Source: Clostridia bacterium (lineage in GTDB: Bacteria > Bacillota_A > Clostridia > Christensenellales > Aristaeellaceae). From it: a DNA stretch of 28,434 nucleotides. Position 1 is the first letter of the stretch. Each line of letters starts with the position of its first letter. The notes under the pieces are model-generated. The model made no database searches, had not been told where the DNA came from, and worked only from the letters and a program-made list of their open reading frames with translations. Location of the stretch: positions 1 through 28,434 of the forward strand of contig JAGBBE010000073.1 in assembly GCA_017938645.1 (NCBI GenBank), in the 5' to 3' direction. Both the position numbers and the translations under genes were made by a program. Shown piece after piece: positions 15,063 through 22,757 of the stretch.

Positions 15063-17027
15063 TCAGATTTTCTCGAAAACAGGAATCCGCTCCAGCGGCG
15101 CATCCACCGTTATACGCTGTCCGCCATCATAGACAGCGCCGGTATCAACGTCCTTCCAGCTGCCCTCGGGCAGATAAACGCTGCGGCTGCGCATGCCGGG
15201 CTCCATCACGGGCGCGACGAGATAGCGGCTGCCGAACATGTACTGATCCTTCAGCCCTACGCATCCGGGATCGTCAGGGAATTCGTAGAACATGGCGCGC
15301 ATCAGCGGAGTCAGACCGGTGTGCGCCTCATCCATCAGACCGCGCACATAGGGACGAAGTTCCTCGCGGCGCTCCATGTATTTGACCAGAATGGGATAGG
15401 CCGTTTCGCCGAAGCTCCACACTTCGTTGAAGCTGCCGGAATCCAGTACCTGCGTTCCATCCTTGCGGCGGATGATTTCGTGCGGCTGACGGTCGCCGTG
15501 CAGACGCATCACAGGGCAGTAGCAGCCCCACTGGAACCAGCGGATGAGCAGCTCGCGGAAGTCCTCATGCTCCGTCCAGCCGCCGTGGAAGCCGCCGATA
15601 TCCGTTGTCCACCAGGGGATGCCTGCACAGCCCATGTTAAGGCCTGCGCAGACCTGACGGCGGAAGTCCTCCCAGCGGCACATAATGTCGCCCGACCATA
15701 CCAGCGCTCCGTAGCGCTGGCTTCCGGCCCATGCGCAGCGCAGAAGGTTGACGGGCTTGTCCATACCGGCGTCCTTCATGCCTTCGTAGAAGGTGCGGGC
15801 ATAGGCCTGCGGGAAGACGTTGCCGATCTGCTGGTTGCTGCCCAGATAATAGCGGTAATTTTTGAAGTCGTAGGTACCGTATTCGGGTTCAGCCTCGTCC
15901 AGCCAGAAGATGCGGATGCCGGCGTCGAAGTAGTTCTTTTTGCACTTTTCCCACACATATTTGCGGGCGCGCGGGTTGGTGGCGTCGAAGAACATGTTGT
16001 CTTCCACAAAGCGCATGCCGATCTGCTCGCCGTACTCGGCGCGTACCAGCAGGCCCTGCTGAAGCATCTCCTCGTAGTTTTCACTGCCCAGCGAGATCTG
16101 CGGCCAGACGCTCACCATCAGCTCGATGCCCATCTCGTTGAGTTCTCTGACCATGGCGGCAGGATCCGGGAAGAACTCGGGATCAAAGCGGTAATCGCCC
16201 ATCTTCGGCCAGTGGAAGAAGTCGCAGACGATTACGTCGATTTTCAGGCCGCGGCGTTTGTACTCGCGCGCAACCTCCAGAAGCTGCTCCTGATTCCAGT
16301 AGCGCAGCTTGCACTGCCAGAATCCCAGTCCATATTCGGGCATTTCGGGCGCGAAGCCGGTGGCCCTGCCATAGGCGCGGCTGATTTCAGCGGGCGTGTC
16401 GCCTGCTGTGATCCAGTAATCCAGCTGCTTGGTGCTTTCGGCATGCCAGGTGGTGCGGTTTACGCCGAACGAGACGCTTCCGATGGCAGGATTATGCCAC
16501 AGAAAGCCGTAGCCAAGGCTGGAAATGTAAAACGGAACGCTTGCCTGGGAATTGCGGTGCGCAAGCTCCAGCGTGCAGCCCTTCCAGTCCAGAATTTCCT
16601 CCTGATACTGGCCCATGCCGTAGATCTGCTCGCCGTCGCGGCCTTCAAACGTGGCCGTCAGAGCAAAATCGCCGCCCAGATGAGGCTCGAACTTGCGGCT
16701 GCGCAGGACGAGCGCATTTCCGGGATGGGTTTCGCGCAGCAGAACCTCTCCGCGCTGGTTGAGGAAGGTCATCTGTGCCAGATGGTGCCAGCCGTCCACC
16801 TCCACAGAAGCGGTGATCTTGCCGCAGCGGATGGTGGCATGGGTATCTTCGATAACGATTTCCGTTTCGCATGCTTCGGGCTCAAGCAGGGCAAAACGGG
16901 TGTCCGTTACGTCGCCCTGCAGGGTGGAACGAACGCGCAGACTGTTTTCGCCCCAGGGAGAGATAATCAGTGTTTCACCTTTGTTTCGCCAGATCAGGCT
17001 GGCACCGTCCTGTTCAAAATATCGCAT
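15063..17027 (-). CDS. GH31 alpha-xylosidase/alpha-glucosidase-like enzyme
   Basis: This 654-aa GH31 enzyme has an N-terminal beta-sandwich (about residues 1-225), a (beta/alpha)8 barrel (about 226-560) and a proximal C-terminal sandwich. The nucleophile is Asp377 in IFWLDEAEPE and the acid/base is Asp447 in LVWSGDIM. IDVIVCDFFHWPKMGDYRFD and PWWTTDIGGF are further family blocks. The WLDxxEPE nucleophile context is shared with xyloglucan-type alpha-xylosidases rather than starch alpha-glucosidases (which usually have WxDMNE), so I favour alpha-xylosidase. It has no signal peptide. The ATG at 17027 has an AGGTG site 5 nt upstream. It is divergent from the GHL10-type gene and convergent with the GH127 gene. 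It would trim xylose from imported oligosaccharides if that specificity is right. Confidence 0.9.
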   Translation of the reverse strand: MRYFEQDGASLIWRNKGETLIISPWGENSLRVRSTLQGDVTDTRFALLEPEACETEIVIEDTHATIRCGKITASVEVDGWHHLAQMTFLNQRGEVLLRETHPGNALVLRSRKFEPHLGGDFALTATFEGRDGEQIYGMGQYQEEILDWKGCTLELAHRNSQASVPFYISSLGYGFLWHNPAIGSVSFGVNRTTWHAESTKQLDYWITAGDTPAEISRAYGRATGFAPEMPEYGLGFWQCKLRYWNQEQLLEVAREYKRRGLKIDVIVCDFFHWPKMGDYRFDPEFFPDPAAMVRELNEMGIELMVSVWPQISLGSENYEEMLQQGLLVRAEYGEQIGMRFVEDNMFFDATNPRARKYVWEKCKKNYFDAGIRIFWLDEAEPEYGTYDFKNYRYYLGSNQQIGNVFPQAYARTFYEGMKDAGMDKPVNLLRCAWAGSQRYGALVWSGDIMCRWEDFRRQVCAGLNMGCAGIPWWTTDIGGFHGGWTEHEDFRELLIRWFQWGCYCPVMRLHGDRQPHEIIRRKDGTQVLDSGSFNEVWSFGETAYPILVKYMERREELRPYVRGLMDEAHTGLTPLMRAMFYEFPDDPGCVGLKDQYMFGSRYLVAPVMEPGMRSRSVYLPEGSWKDVDTGAVYDGGQRITVDAPLERIPVFEKI

Positions 17028-17108
17028 GAGTGCACCTCACAAAAAATCTGTTGCGGTATATTTTCGCTGCATTCCGGTTTTTTCCTGTTAAAGCGGCGGG
17101 AAATACAG

Positions 17109-17114
17109 TATAAT
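17109..17114 (+). promoter_or_regulatory. -10 box of the GHL10-type gene
   Basis: A consensus TATAAT lies 26 nt before the ATG at 17140, with a weak -35 (TGTTAA at 17 nt). The box overlaps an upstream in-frame ATG at 17113, which shows that this codon cannot be the translation start. Confidence 0.6.
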
Positions 17115-17139
17115 GAACGAAGAAACGGAGGCGTTTGGC

Positions 17140-18333
17140 ATGAAGGGCATCTGGATGTGGAATCAGAATGTGCAGGAGCGCGGAGCGGAAAAAACGGTGG
17201 ATTCCTGTGCACGCGCGGGAATAACGGATCTCTGGTTTCTGACCAAAGGGCTTTCGGGCGCTTCAGCACATCATGGCGTTTATTCGCCGCATGTATGTCA
17301 GCGCGATTTGCTTGCGGAAGTCATCGAAGCAGCGCACAGGCGGGACATCCGCGTGCATGCCTGGTTTACCTCCACCTGCGATGAAAACTACAAGCGGCTC
17401 CATCCTGAAAGCGGACGCTGTCACTATCGCCGCGGAAAAGACCGGGAACTGATCTCGCTCACGGACGAAGGCTATCTCGCTTACATGGAAAAAATCGTCC
17501 GCGAAGTCTGCCGGAACTATGACGTTGACGGTCTGCATCTGGATTACATCCGCTACAATCATCTTTTGTACGGCTGGTCTGAGGAGGATCTGGTGCGGTA
17601 TGCTTCAGCCGGTGCAGATCCAAAGTATCTGAGAAGCTTGATTGAACGCATGTTTTACGGCGATTCCAAAGAAGAAAACCTGTTTTTTGACCTTTACCGC
17701 GCCGAAGATGAAAGCGTGCATGCATTCGCCAGAGTGCGAAGAAACGATGTCGTTCGTGTTGCGTCGCATCTTACCGAAGCCGCGCGTTCGGAAAAGGCTG
17801 GTTTGATCCTGAGCGCCGCGCTGATGCCGGAAGGCGCTTATGAAGATACGGCGTTTTCTGATCTGCATTACGGCCAGAACTACGAAGATGCAGCGAAATT
17901 ATACGAACTTGCATTGCCGATGGCCTATTCAAAAGCGTACGGACAGGACGCGCAGTGGGTGAGAAGAATCGCCGAAGGAACGCTCAGCCGCGGCATGAAA
18001 ACGCTTGTCGGCCTGCATGCCTACGAAGGCGGAACAGGGCCTTCTCTGAAGGCGGATATCCATGCGCTTGCAGATACACACGCGGAAGGATACTGTCTGT
18101 TCCGGGAAGGCGCATGCGCAATGGCTTATGCGGACGGCAAAAGCATCGATTTCTATAATGCGCTGGCGGAAGAAATCACAGGAGCAGAAATCACCGCGCA
18201 TGGCGAAAGCGTCCGGCTGAATGAAATCATCCTGCCCGGCGAGGAAAAGCGGTTCACGCTGCCGTTTGCGCCGGAAACCATTCGCGTGTTTGCCAAAAGC
18301 GGTGAACGGAGCGTGTATCTGACCCAATCCTGA
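17140..18333 (+). CDS. GHL10-type (DUF187-like) TIM-barrel glycosidase-like protein
   Basis: This 397-aa protein has a beta/alpha barrel with the signature VDGLHLDYIRY (Asp130, Asp135, Arg138) of the GHL10/YngK/DigH group. The strand motif DIRVHAWFTSTC also matches. Family members are exported or cytoplasmic glycosidase-like enzymes; one characterised relative, E. coli DigH, acts on denuded peptidoglycan glycans, while others are uncharacterised. About residues 345-397 form a small C-terminal beta domain. There is no signal peptide, so here it is cytoplasmic. The start at 17140 is chosen because GGAGG lies 8 nt upstream and the earlier in-frame ATG at 17113 falls within the -10 box. It is divergent from the GH31 gene. 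The substrate is unknown; the setting suggests plant-type oligosaccharides. Confidence 0.78.
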   Translation: MKGIWMWNQNVQERGAEKTVDSCARAGITDLWFLTKGLSGASAHHGVYSPHVCQRDLLAEVIEAAHRRDIRVHAWFTSTCDENYKRLHPESGRCHYRRGKDRELISLTDEGYLAYMEKIVREVCRNYDVDGLHLDYIRYNHLLYGWSEEDLVRYASAGADPKYLRSLIERMFYGDSKEENLFFDLYRAEDESVHAFARVRRNDVVRVASHLTEAARSEKAGLILSAALMPEGAYEDTAFSDLHYGQNYEDAAKLYELALPMAYSKAYGQDAQWVRRIAEGTLSRGMKTLVGLHAYEGGTGPSLKADIHALADTHAEGYCLFREGACAMAYADGKSIDFYNALAEEITGAEITAHGESVRLNEIILPGEEKRFTLPFAPETIRVFAKSGERSVYLTQS

Positions 18334-18337
18334 CATC

Positions 18338-18369
18338 AAAAAAGTCTGGCACAAAAGCCAGACTTTTTT
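18338..18369. terminator. Bidirectional terminator between GHL10-type and AKR genes
   Basis: A perfect 13-bp stem AAAAAAGTCTGGC/GCCAGACTTTTTT has a 6-nt loop. The T-run forms part of the stem in both directions, serving the plus-strand gene ending at 18333 and the minus-strand gene ending at 18376. Confidence 0.92.
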
Positions 18370-18375
18370 CGTGCG

Positions 18376-19563
18376 TTATTTTTTCGCAGCAGCCAGACGT
18401 CTGGCGGCTTCCTCACGCTCGCGGCAGATGTCCGCCCACTTGGGAATGGTGGTCAGCTTCTCGGTAAGCTCCTGCATGATCTGCGGAATCTGAATCATCT
18501 GCGGGCACATCTGCGTGCAGGCGCCGCAGGCGATGCAGGCAGATGGATGCTTGTCCGCAGCGATGAATTCCAGACGCATGGCAGAGTTGGTTACCGGAGC
18601 AAAGCGGAGCTCGCTGCAGGTCTCCATCATCAGCGGAATATCCAGTCCCATCGGGCAGTGATCCACACAGTAGCGGCAGCCGGTGCAGGGAATGCCGCTG
18701 TGCATGCCCTGAGCGATTTCCAGAAGCATCTGCATTTCGGTTTCGGCAAGCGGTTTGGACGCGGCGAAGGTTTCCAGATTGTCCTTCATCTGCTGGGTGG
18801 CGGACATGCCGCTGAGGATCACCTTCACGCCGGGAATGCTCTGCAGGAAGCGGAAGCTCCACGCAGGGATCTTTTCATCAGGACGCAGAGCGCTTAGGAC
18901 GGCCTCGTCCTTTTCAGCAAGCTTGCACAAACGGCCTCCGCGCACAGGCTCCATGACCCAGATGGGAATGTTGCGCTCGTTGAGCAGTTCCACCTTGCCC
19001 TTGGCGTCCTGCAGCGTCCAGTCCAGCCAGTTGAGCTGAATCTGGCAGAATTCCATATCTTCTCCGGCAGCGTCGAGGAAGGCGCGCAGGTTTTCAGTGC
19101 GTCCATGGCTGGAAAAGCCCAGATGCCTGATCCTGCCTAGCCTCTTCTGCTCCTTGAAATACTCCAGAATGCCCCACTTGGGATCGAGGTAAACCTGCAT
19201 GGAGTTTTCATACACATTGTGCAGCAGATAGAAATCAAAATAATCCACGCCGCACTTGCGCAGCTGCTCCTCGAAAATAGCCTTGGGATCGTAGCTGGAG
19301 CTGATCTGATGGCCGGGATACTTGTTGGCCAGATAGAACGATTCGCGCGGGTAACGGCTGAGCAGCCTGCCGGTGACAACCTCGGACATGCCGCCGTGGT
19401 AAGGCCAGGCGGTGTCGAAGTAGTTGACGCCGCTTTCGATGGCAAGGCGCAGCATTTCATCAAACTGGGGTTCATCAATGCTGCCGTCCTGGAGCGTGGG
19501 CAGGCGCATGAGGCCAAAGCCCAACTGGGAAAGCTTCAGACCCTGAAAATCGGTATAGATCAT
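18376..19563 (-). CDS. Aldo/keto reductase with C-terminal 4Fe-4S domain
   Basis: This 395-aa protein has an AKR barrel at residues about 1-270 with the catalytic tetrad Asp50 and Tyr55 (YFDTAWPYHGG), Lys81 (NKYPG) and His115 (LLHNV). A ferredoxin-like tail follows, holding two Cys motifs: CTGCRYCVDHCPMG and CIACGACTQMCPQ. This architecture is common in anaerobic Clostridia, where the clusters may supply electrons in place of or alongside NADPH; the substrates are unknown. The ATG at 19563 has AAAGGA 8 nt upstream. An ATG at 19572 is directly adjacent to that site and so less likely. It is the second gene of an operon, 12 nt after the flavin-reductase-like gene. Confidence 0.9.
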   Translation of the reverse strand: MIYTDFQGLKLSQLGFGLMRLPTLQDGSIDEPQFDEMLRLAIESGVNYFDTAWPYHGGMSEVVTGRLLSRYPRESFYLANKYPGHQISSSYDPKAIFEEQLRKCGVDYFDFYLLHNVYENSMQVYLDPKWGILEYFKEQKRLGRIRHLGFSSHGRTENLRAFLDAAGEDMEFCQIQLNWLDWTLQDAKGKVELLNERNIPIWVMEPVRGGRLCKLAEKDEAVLSALRPDEKIPAWSFRFLQSIPGVKVILSGMSATQQMKDNLETFAASKPLAETEMQMLLEIAQGMHSGIPCTGCRYCVDHCPMGLDIPLMMETCSELRFAPVTNSAMRLEFIAADKHPSACIACGACTQMCPQMIQIPQIMQELTEKLTTIPKWADICREREEAARRLAAAKK

Positions 19564-19575
19564 ATTTCTCATCCT

Positions 19576-20133
19576 TTACTTCAGTTTGTTTCCGTCGCTG
19601 AAGGCATTGCCAACCTTCTCGCCAAGGGTCATGTAAATGTGATGTACGCCGTCAAACACGATGGGACGGAGCTTGGCGGGATCAATTTTGCCATCGGTGA
19701 GCACGCTTTCATCCGCGCAGACGTTGACCACCTCGCCGACCATGCGGCAGGATTCCGGGTCATAGCTCACCAGCCTGCATTCTACGGCCATGGGCAATTC
19801 GCAGATGATGGGTGCATCCACAAATTCGCTCTTTTCCGTGGTAAAACCGGCCTTCTCCATTTTACTGGGCTCGTCGTTTCCGGACACGATGCCCACATAA
19901 TCGCACGCAGCAACGGTATCCGCCGTGCCCATGCTTACGGTAAAGGCTTTGCGGGCGATGGCATTTTGCGTGGTTTTATGGTTTTCGCTGATGCACATGG
20001 AAATCTCGTTGACTTCGCTGATGCCGCCCCAGGCAGCATTCATGGCGTTGGCGGTTCCGTCTTCGTTATAGGTGGCGATGATGAAAACAGGCTGAGGATA
20101 CAGAATGGGCTTCGCGCCGAAATTCTTGCGCAT
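19576..20133 (-). CDS. Flavin reductase-like FMN-binding split-barrel protein
   Basis: This 185-aa protein matches the flavin reductase-like (PF01613) split-barrel group. Its blocks are PQPVFIIATYNEDGTANAMN, AAWGGISEVNEISMCISENH, KTTQNAIARKAFTVSMGTAD, and a central EKAGFTTEKSEFVDAPIICE. Members bind FMN and act as NAD(P)H:FMN reductases or flavoredoxin-like electron carriers; in anaerobes the latter is common. The downstream Fe-S aldo/keto reductase in the same operon could exchange electrons with it (inference). The start is ATG 20133, with GGAGGAG 8 nt upstream. A GTG at 20142 overlaps that site. A good promoter lies at 20169-20197. Confidence 0.88.
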   Translation of the reverse strand: MRKNFGAKPILYPQPVFIIATYNEDGTANAMNAAWGGISEVNEISMCISENHKTTQNAIARKAFTVSMGTADTVAACDYVGIVSGNDEPSKMEKAGFTTEKSEFVDAPIICELPMAVECRLVSYDPESCRMVGEVVNVCADESVLTDGKIDPAKLRPIVFDGVHHIYMTLGEKVGNAFSDGNKLK

Positions 20134-20168
20134 GCAGGTCACTCCTCCATGAACGTTTTGATACTGTC

Positions 20169-20197
20169 AGCATAGAGGATTTTGGTTCCTGTGTCAA
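20169..20197 (-). promoter_or_regulatory. Promoter of the flavin-reductase/AKR operon
   Basis: The minus strand has a consensus TTGACA (20197-20192) and TATGCT (20174-20169) separated by 17 nt. The leader before the ATG at 20133 is about 30 nt. Confidence 0.7.
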
Positions 20198-20216
20198 TCG
20201 GAGATTGCGCTGAAAT

Positions 20217-20252
20217 ACAAAAAACCGTTTCCGGACGGAAACCGGAAACGGT
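20217..20252 (-). terminator. Terminator of the ferritin gene
   Basis: A perfect 11-bp stem (ACCGTTTCCGG / CCGGAAACGGT) has a 7-nt loop. On the minus strand it is followed by TTTTTTGTA, 12 nt past the ferritin stop codon. Confidence 0.9.
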
Positions 20253-20264
20253 GAGTAAACTGAT

Positions 20265-20777
20265 TTACAGAACCAGAGAAGGAGCGGTGTAAACGCGCGC
20301 GGCCATCTCGCTGTCGAGCATGTACAGGCTTCTGGGATCGCTGCCGTAAAGCTCGTACTTCTTGACGAGGCTGTCGGCGTTGTTTTCCTCTTCGCCCTGT
20401 TCCTTGACGAACCAGTCGAGGAACTGCATGGTGCGGAAGTCGCGGACGTTGTAGGCGGCCTCGTAAATGGTGTGGATCAGGCTGGTGACGTAACGCTCAT
20501 GCTTGAGACCAGCCTCCAGCACGGCCTTGTTGCCAGTCAGCTCCACATCGGGCTTGGCGATGGCATCCAGATGAATGCTTTCGCCGTTGTTCTGCAGATA
20601 CTGCATAAACAGCATCGCGTGGTCGCGCTCTTCCTGTGCCTGAATCCTGTACCAGTTGCCGAAACCGTTGAGCTCCTGGTCATAATAATAATTCGAGAAA
20701 TCAAGATACAGATAAGCAGAATAGAATTCCTTGTTGATCTGCTGATTGAGCAGTTCGACAACCTTTTTGTCCAGCAT
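20265..20777 (-). CDS. ftn: Bacterial non-heme ferritin
   Basis: This 170-aa ferritin oxidises Fe(II) and stores it in a 24-subunit cage in the cytoplasm. The four-helix bundle is complete and the ferroxidase centre is intact: Glu17 (NKEFYS), Glu50 and His53 (QEERDHAM), Glu94 (KHERYV), Gln127 and Glu130 (KEQGEEE). The DWFVKEQGEEENNADSLV segment is standard for the FtnA group. The ATG at 20777 has AAGGAGG 9 nt upstream. It has its own promoter (20819-20847) and terminator, so it is a single-gene unit, although read-through from the Cys-rich gene upstream is possible. I saw no clear Fur or PerR box in the short upstream region. Confidence 0.96.
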   Translation of the reverse strand: MLDKKVVELLNQQINKEFYSAYLYLDFSNYYYDQELNGFGNWYRIQAQEERDHAMLFMQYLQNNGESIHLDAIAKPDVELTGNKAVLEAGLKHERYVTSLIHTIYEAAYNVRDFRTMQFLDWFVKEQGEEENNADSLVKKYELYGSDPRSLYMLDSEMAARVYTAPSLVL

Positions 20778-20818
20778 ATGTGAATTCCTCCTTGTATGAT
20801 TTTTGTACGCTTGTCTTA

Positions 20819-20847
20819 ATTATACACCTGTTTTGGAAAAAATGAAA
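20819..20847 (-). promoter_or_regulatory. Promoter of the ferritin gene
   Basis: The minus strand carries a consensus TATAAT (20824-20819) in GGTGTATAATTAAG, with a weak -35 TTTCAT 17 nt upstream. It lies between the stop of the Cys-rich gene and the ferritin start. Confidence 0.6.
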
Positions 20848-20861
20848 CAATCAGCAGAAAA

Positions 20862-21191
20862 TCATTTCTGTGAAGCGGCTTCTGCAGCAGCGCTGAGCTT
20901 TTGCAGCGCGGAAGAAACCGCTGCCTTTTCTTCCTCTGAAAGCAGGGAAAGCAGAGCGGATTCGGTGAGTTGCTGATGACAGAGCGCTTTTTTGATTTTT
21001 TTGCCATGGGCGAGAAGATTCCAAAGCATTTCGCCCTCGGTTACATAGCGCTCCCATTTGTGCTTTTTGCTGTCGCATTTGGTTTCAACCGGGTGCTTCT
21101 GAAAATACTGGCGGCCGTACTTGCAGCGGACGCTGCAGGCGGGGCAGTGTCTGCTGCAGCCCGGACAGGTTGGTATGTTGGATTTCTTCAT
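20862..21191 (-). CDS. Small Cys-rich protein of unknown function
   Basis: This 109-aa protein has a Cys-rich N-terminus, TCPGCSRHCPACSVRCKYGR (Cys at 9, 12, 16, 19, 23 and a later one in ETKCDS), followed by a mostly helical C-terminal half. That half contains GEMLWNLLAHGKKIKKALCH and LLSEEEKAAVSSALQKL. Small clostridial proteins of this general layout (a CPxHCxxxxxxCxRG-like knot plus a helical tail resembling the end of MarR-type proteins) occur near redox or flavin genes, but I know of no established function. A metal or Fe-S binding role is plausible. The ATG at 21191 has AAGGAG 7-8 nt upstream. It lies upstream of the ferritin gene in the same direction, without an evident terminator between them. 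Confidence 0.8.
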   Translation of the reverse strand: MKKSNIPTCPGCSRHCPACSVRCKYGRQYFQKHPVETKCDSKKHKWERYVTEGEMLWNLLAHGKKIKKALCHQQLTESALLSLLSEEEKAAVSSALQKLSAAAEAASQK

Positions 21192-21250
21192 GAAAATACT
21201 CCTTGTGTAAGTTTTTTATTTCATCAATAACATACCCGAACTTGTTGCGG

Positions 21251-21279
21251 TTGAATCGGTAAATAAACTCTTGTATAAT
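21251..21279 (+). promoter_or_regulatory. Promoter of the GH29-DUF4838-GH43 operon
   Basis: TTGAAT (21251-21256) and a consensus TATAAT (21274-21279) are separated by 17 nt. The leader is about 35 nt and contains a small hairpin (CCTTTCC AAT GGAAGG, 21294-21309) whose right arm includes the ribosome-binding sequence. Confidence 0.72.
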
Positions 21280-21320
21280 GAAAACAGCAAGAACCTTTCC
21301 AATGGAAGGAAGAGAATTAT

Positions 21321-22736
21321 ATGCGTTCACTGGATCAGCGGCTGATTGAAGTGGTTCCTTCTCAGCGCCAGCTCCGGCTGCAGCAGATGGCGTTTTATGC
21401 ATTTGTGCACTTTAGTGTCAATACCTTTACAGACCGGGAATGGGGAGATGGAACCGAAAGCCCGGAAATCTTTCATCCGATCAGCTTTGATGCAAATCAG
21501 TGGGTGAGCGCCGTCAAATCAGCCGGAATGACGGGGCTGATTCTTACCTGCAAGCATCATGACGGCTTTTGTCTGTGGCCGAGCCAATATACGCAGCATA
21601 CAGTAGCGTCCAGTCCTTACAAAAACGGGCGGGGAGACATTGTGGCTGAAGTGGCGAAGGCCTGCCGGGATGGCGGCATTGGGTTTGGTATCTATCTCTC
21701 GCCGTGGGATCGCAATCAGCCGCTGTACGGCACAGGAAAACCATATGACGACTTTTTTGTCGCACAGTTGGAAGAATTGCTTACCGGCTACGGCGAGGTG
21801 TTCTCCGTGTGGTTTGACGGAGCATGCGGCGAAGGTCCAAATGGCAAAAAGCAGCTGTATGACTGGAACAGATACTACTCCGTTATCCGCAGACTGCAGC
21901 CGGATGCGTGCATTCACGTATGCGGGCCGGATATCCGCTGGTGTGGAAACGAGGCGGGGCAGACCAGAGAGGCGGAGTGGAGCGTCGTGCCGCGCCGGAC
22001 TGCAGACACAGAGAAGATCGCTTCGCAGAGCCAGCAGGAGGACAGCACCTCCTTTCGGGTACGCAAGATCCATGCAAGTGATCAGGATCTGGGCAGCAGA
22101 GAAATCCTCCGGAATGAAGAAGAACTGATCTGGTATCCGGCAGAAGTGAATACGTCAATTCGTCCGGGCTGGTTCTGGCACGAAAGCGAAAATGATCAGG
22201 TGCGTCCGCTGGAAAAACTGATCGAAATTTATGAGAAATCTGTGGGAGGCAACGCCACCTTCCTGCTGAATATCCCGTCTACCAGCGATGGTCTGTTCCA
22301 TGAAAACGATGTGCGCAGGCTTCGGGAATTCGGAGAATACCTGAAAACGTGCTACGGAGAAAATCTGGCGGAGAAGGCGGAAATTGTCGCGACTGAGGCG
22401 CTTGATGAACATAGCGCTGAAAATGTACGCACGGAAAGCGAAACATACTATCTGCCAAAGACGGCCGATGGAACGGCGTGGATCGTTCTCAAATGGAAGC
22501 AAAAGCAGACCATACGGCGGGTGGTTATGCAGGAGCAGCTCCGGCTGAGCCAGCGTGTGGAACGCTATGCTATCGACATGCTGCAAAACGGCGAGTGGAA
22601 GCAGATTCATGAGGGCACGGTGATCGGCAGCAGGCGGATTGCCGTGCTTCCGCAGACGGTTACGGAGGCGATCCGGATCCGCATTCTGGATGCGCGTGTT
22701 GCGCCGACTGTCAGATTTGTCGGAGTCTACCGCTGA
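21321..22736 (+). CDS. GH29 alpha-L-fucosidase-like enzyme
   Basis: This 471-aa protein has a GH29 (beta/alpha)8 barrel. FYAFVHFSVNTFTDREWGDG and LILTCKHHDGFCLWPS (His79-His80-Asp81) are family blocks, and the nucleophile Asp166 is in SVWFDGACG. The C-terminal region (about residues 355-471, from ENLAEKAEI) resembles a discoidin-like beta-sandwich. The barrel layout fits the more specific 1,3/1,4-fucosidase subfamily B, but specificity needs testing. There is no signal peptide, so it acts inside the cell. The ATG at 21321 is preceded by GGAAGGAAG, part of which may be masked by a leader hairpin. It is the first gene of a three-gene operon with a DUF4838 gene 21 nt downstream. Confidence 0.88.
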   Translation: MRSLDQRLIEVVPSQRQLRLQQMAFYAFVHFSVNTFTDREWGDGTESPEIFHPISFDANQWVSAVKSAGMTGLILTCKHHDGFCLWPSQYTQHTVASSPYKNGRGDIVAEVAKACRDGGIGFGIYLSPWDRNQPLYGTGKPYDDFFVAQLEELLTGYGEVFSVWFDGACGEGPNGKKQLYDWNRYYSVIRRLQPDACIHVCGPDIRWCGNEAGQTREAEWSVVPRRTADTEKIASQSQQEDSTSFRVRKIHASDQDLGSREILRNEEELIWYPAEVNTSIRPGWFWHESENDQVRPLEKLIEIYEKSVGGNATFLLNIPSTSDGLFHENDVRRLREFGEYLKTCYGENLAEKAEIVATEALDEHSAENVRTESETYYLPKTADGTAWIVLKWKQKQTIRRVVMQEQLRLSQRVERYAIDMLQNGEWKQIHEGTVIGSRRIAVLPQTVTEAIRIRILDARVAPTVRFVGVYR

Positions 22737-22757
22737 ACCAAAGAGAGGAGAATGGAT

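Noticed and set aside
15060..17384. A 774-codon open frame on the plus strand.
   Set aside because: It lies antisense to the GH31 gene, whose active-site motifs are intact on the minus strand. Long antisense frames are expected in such GC-rich codon usage.
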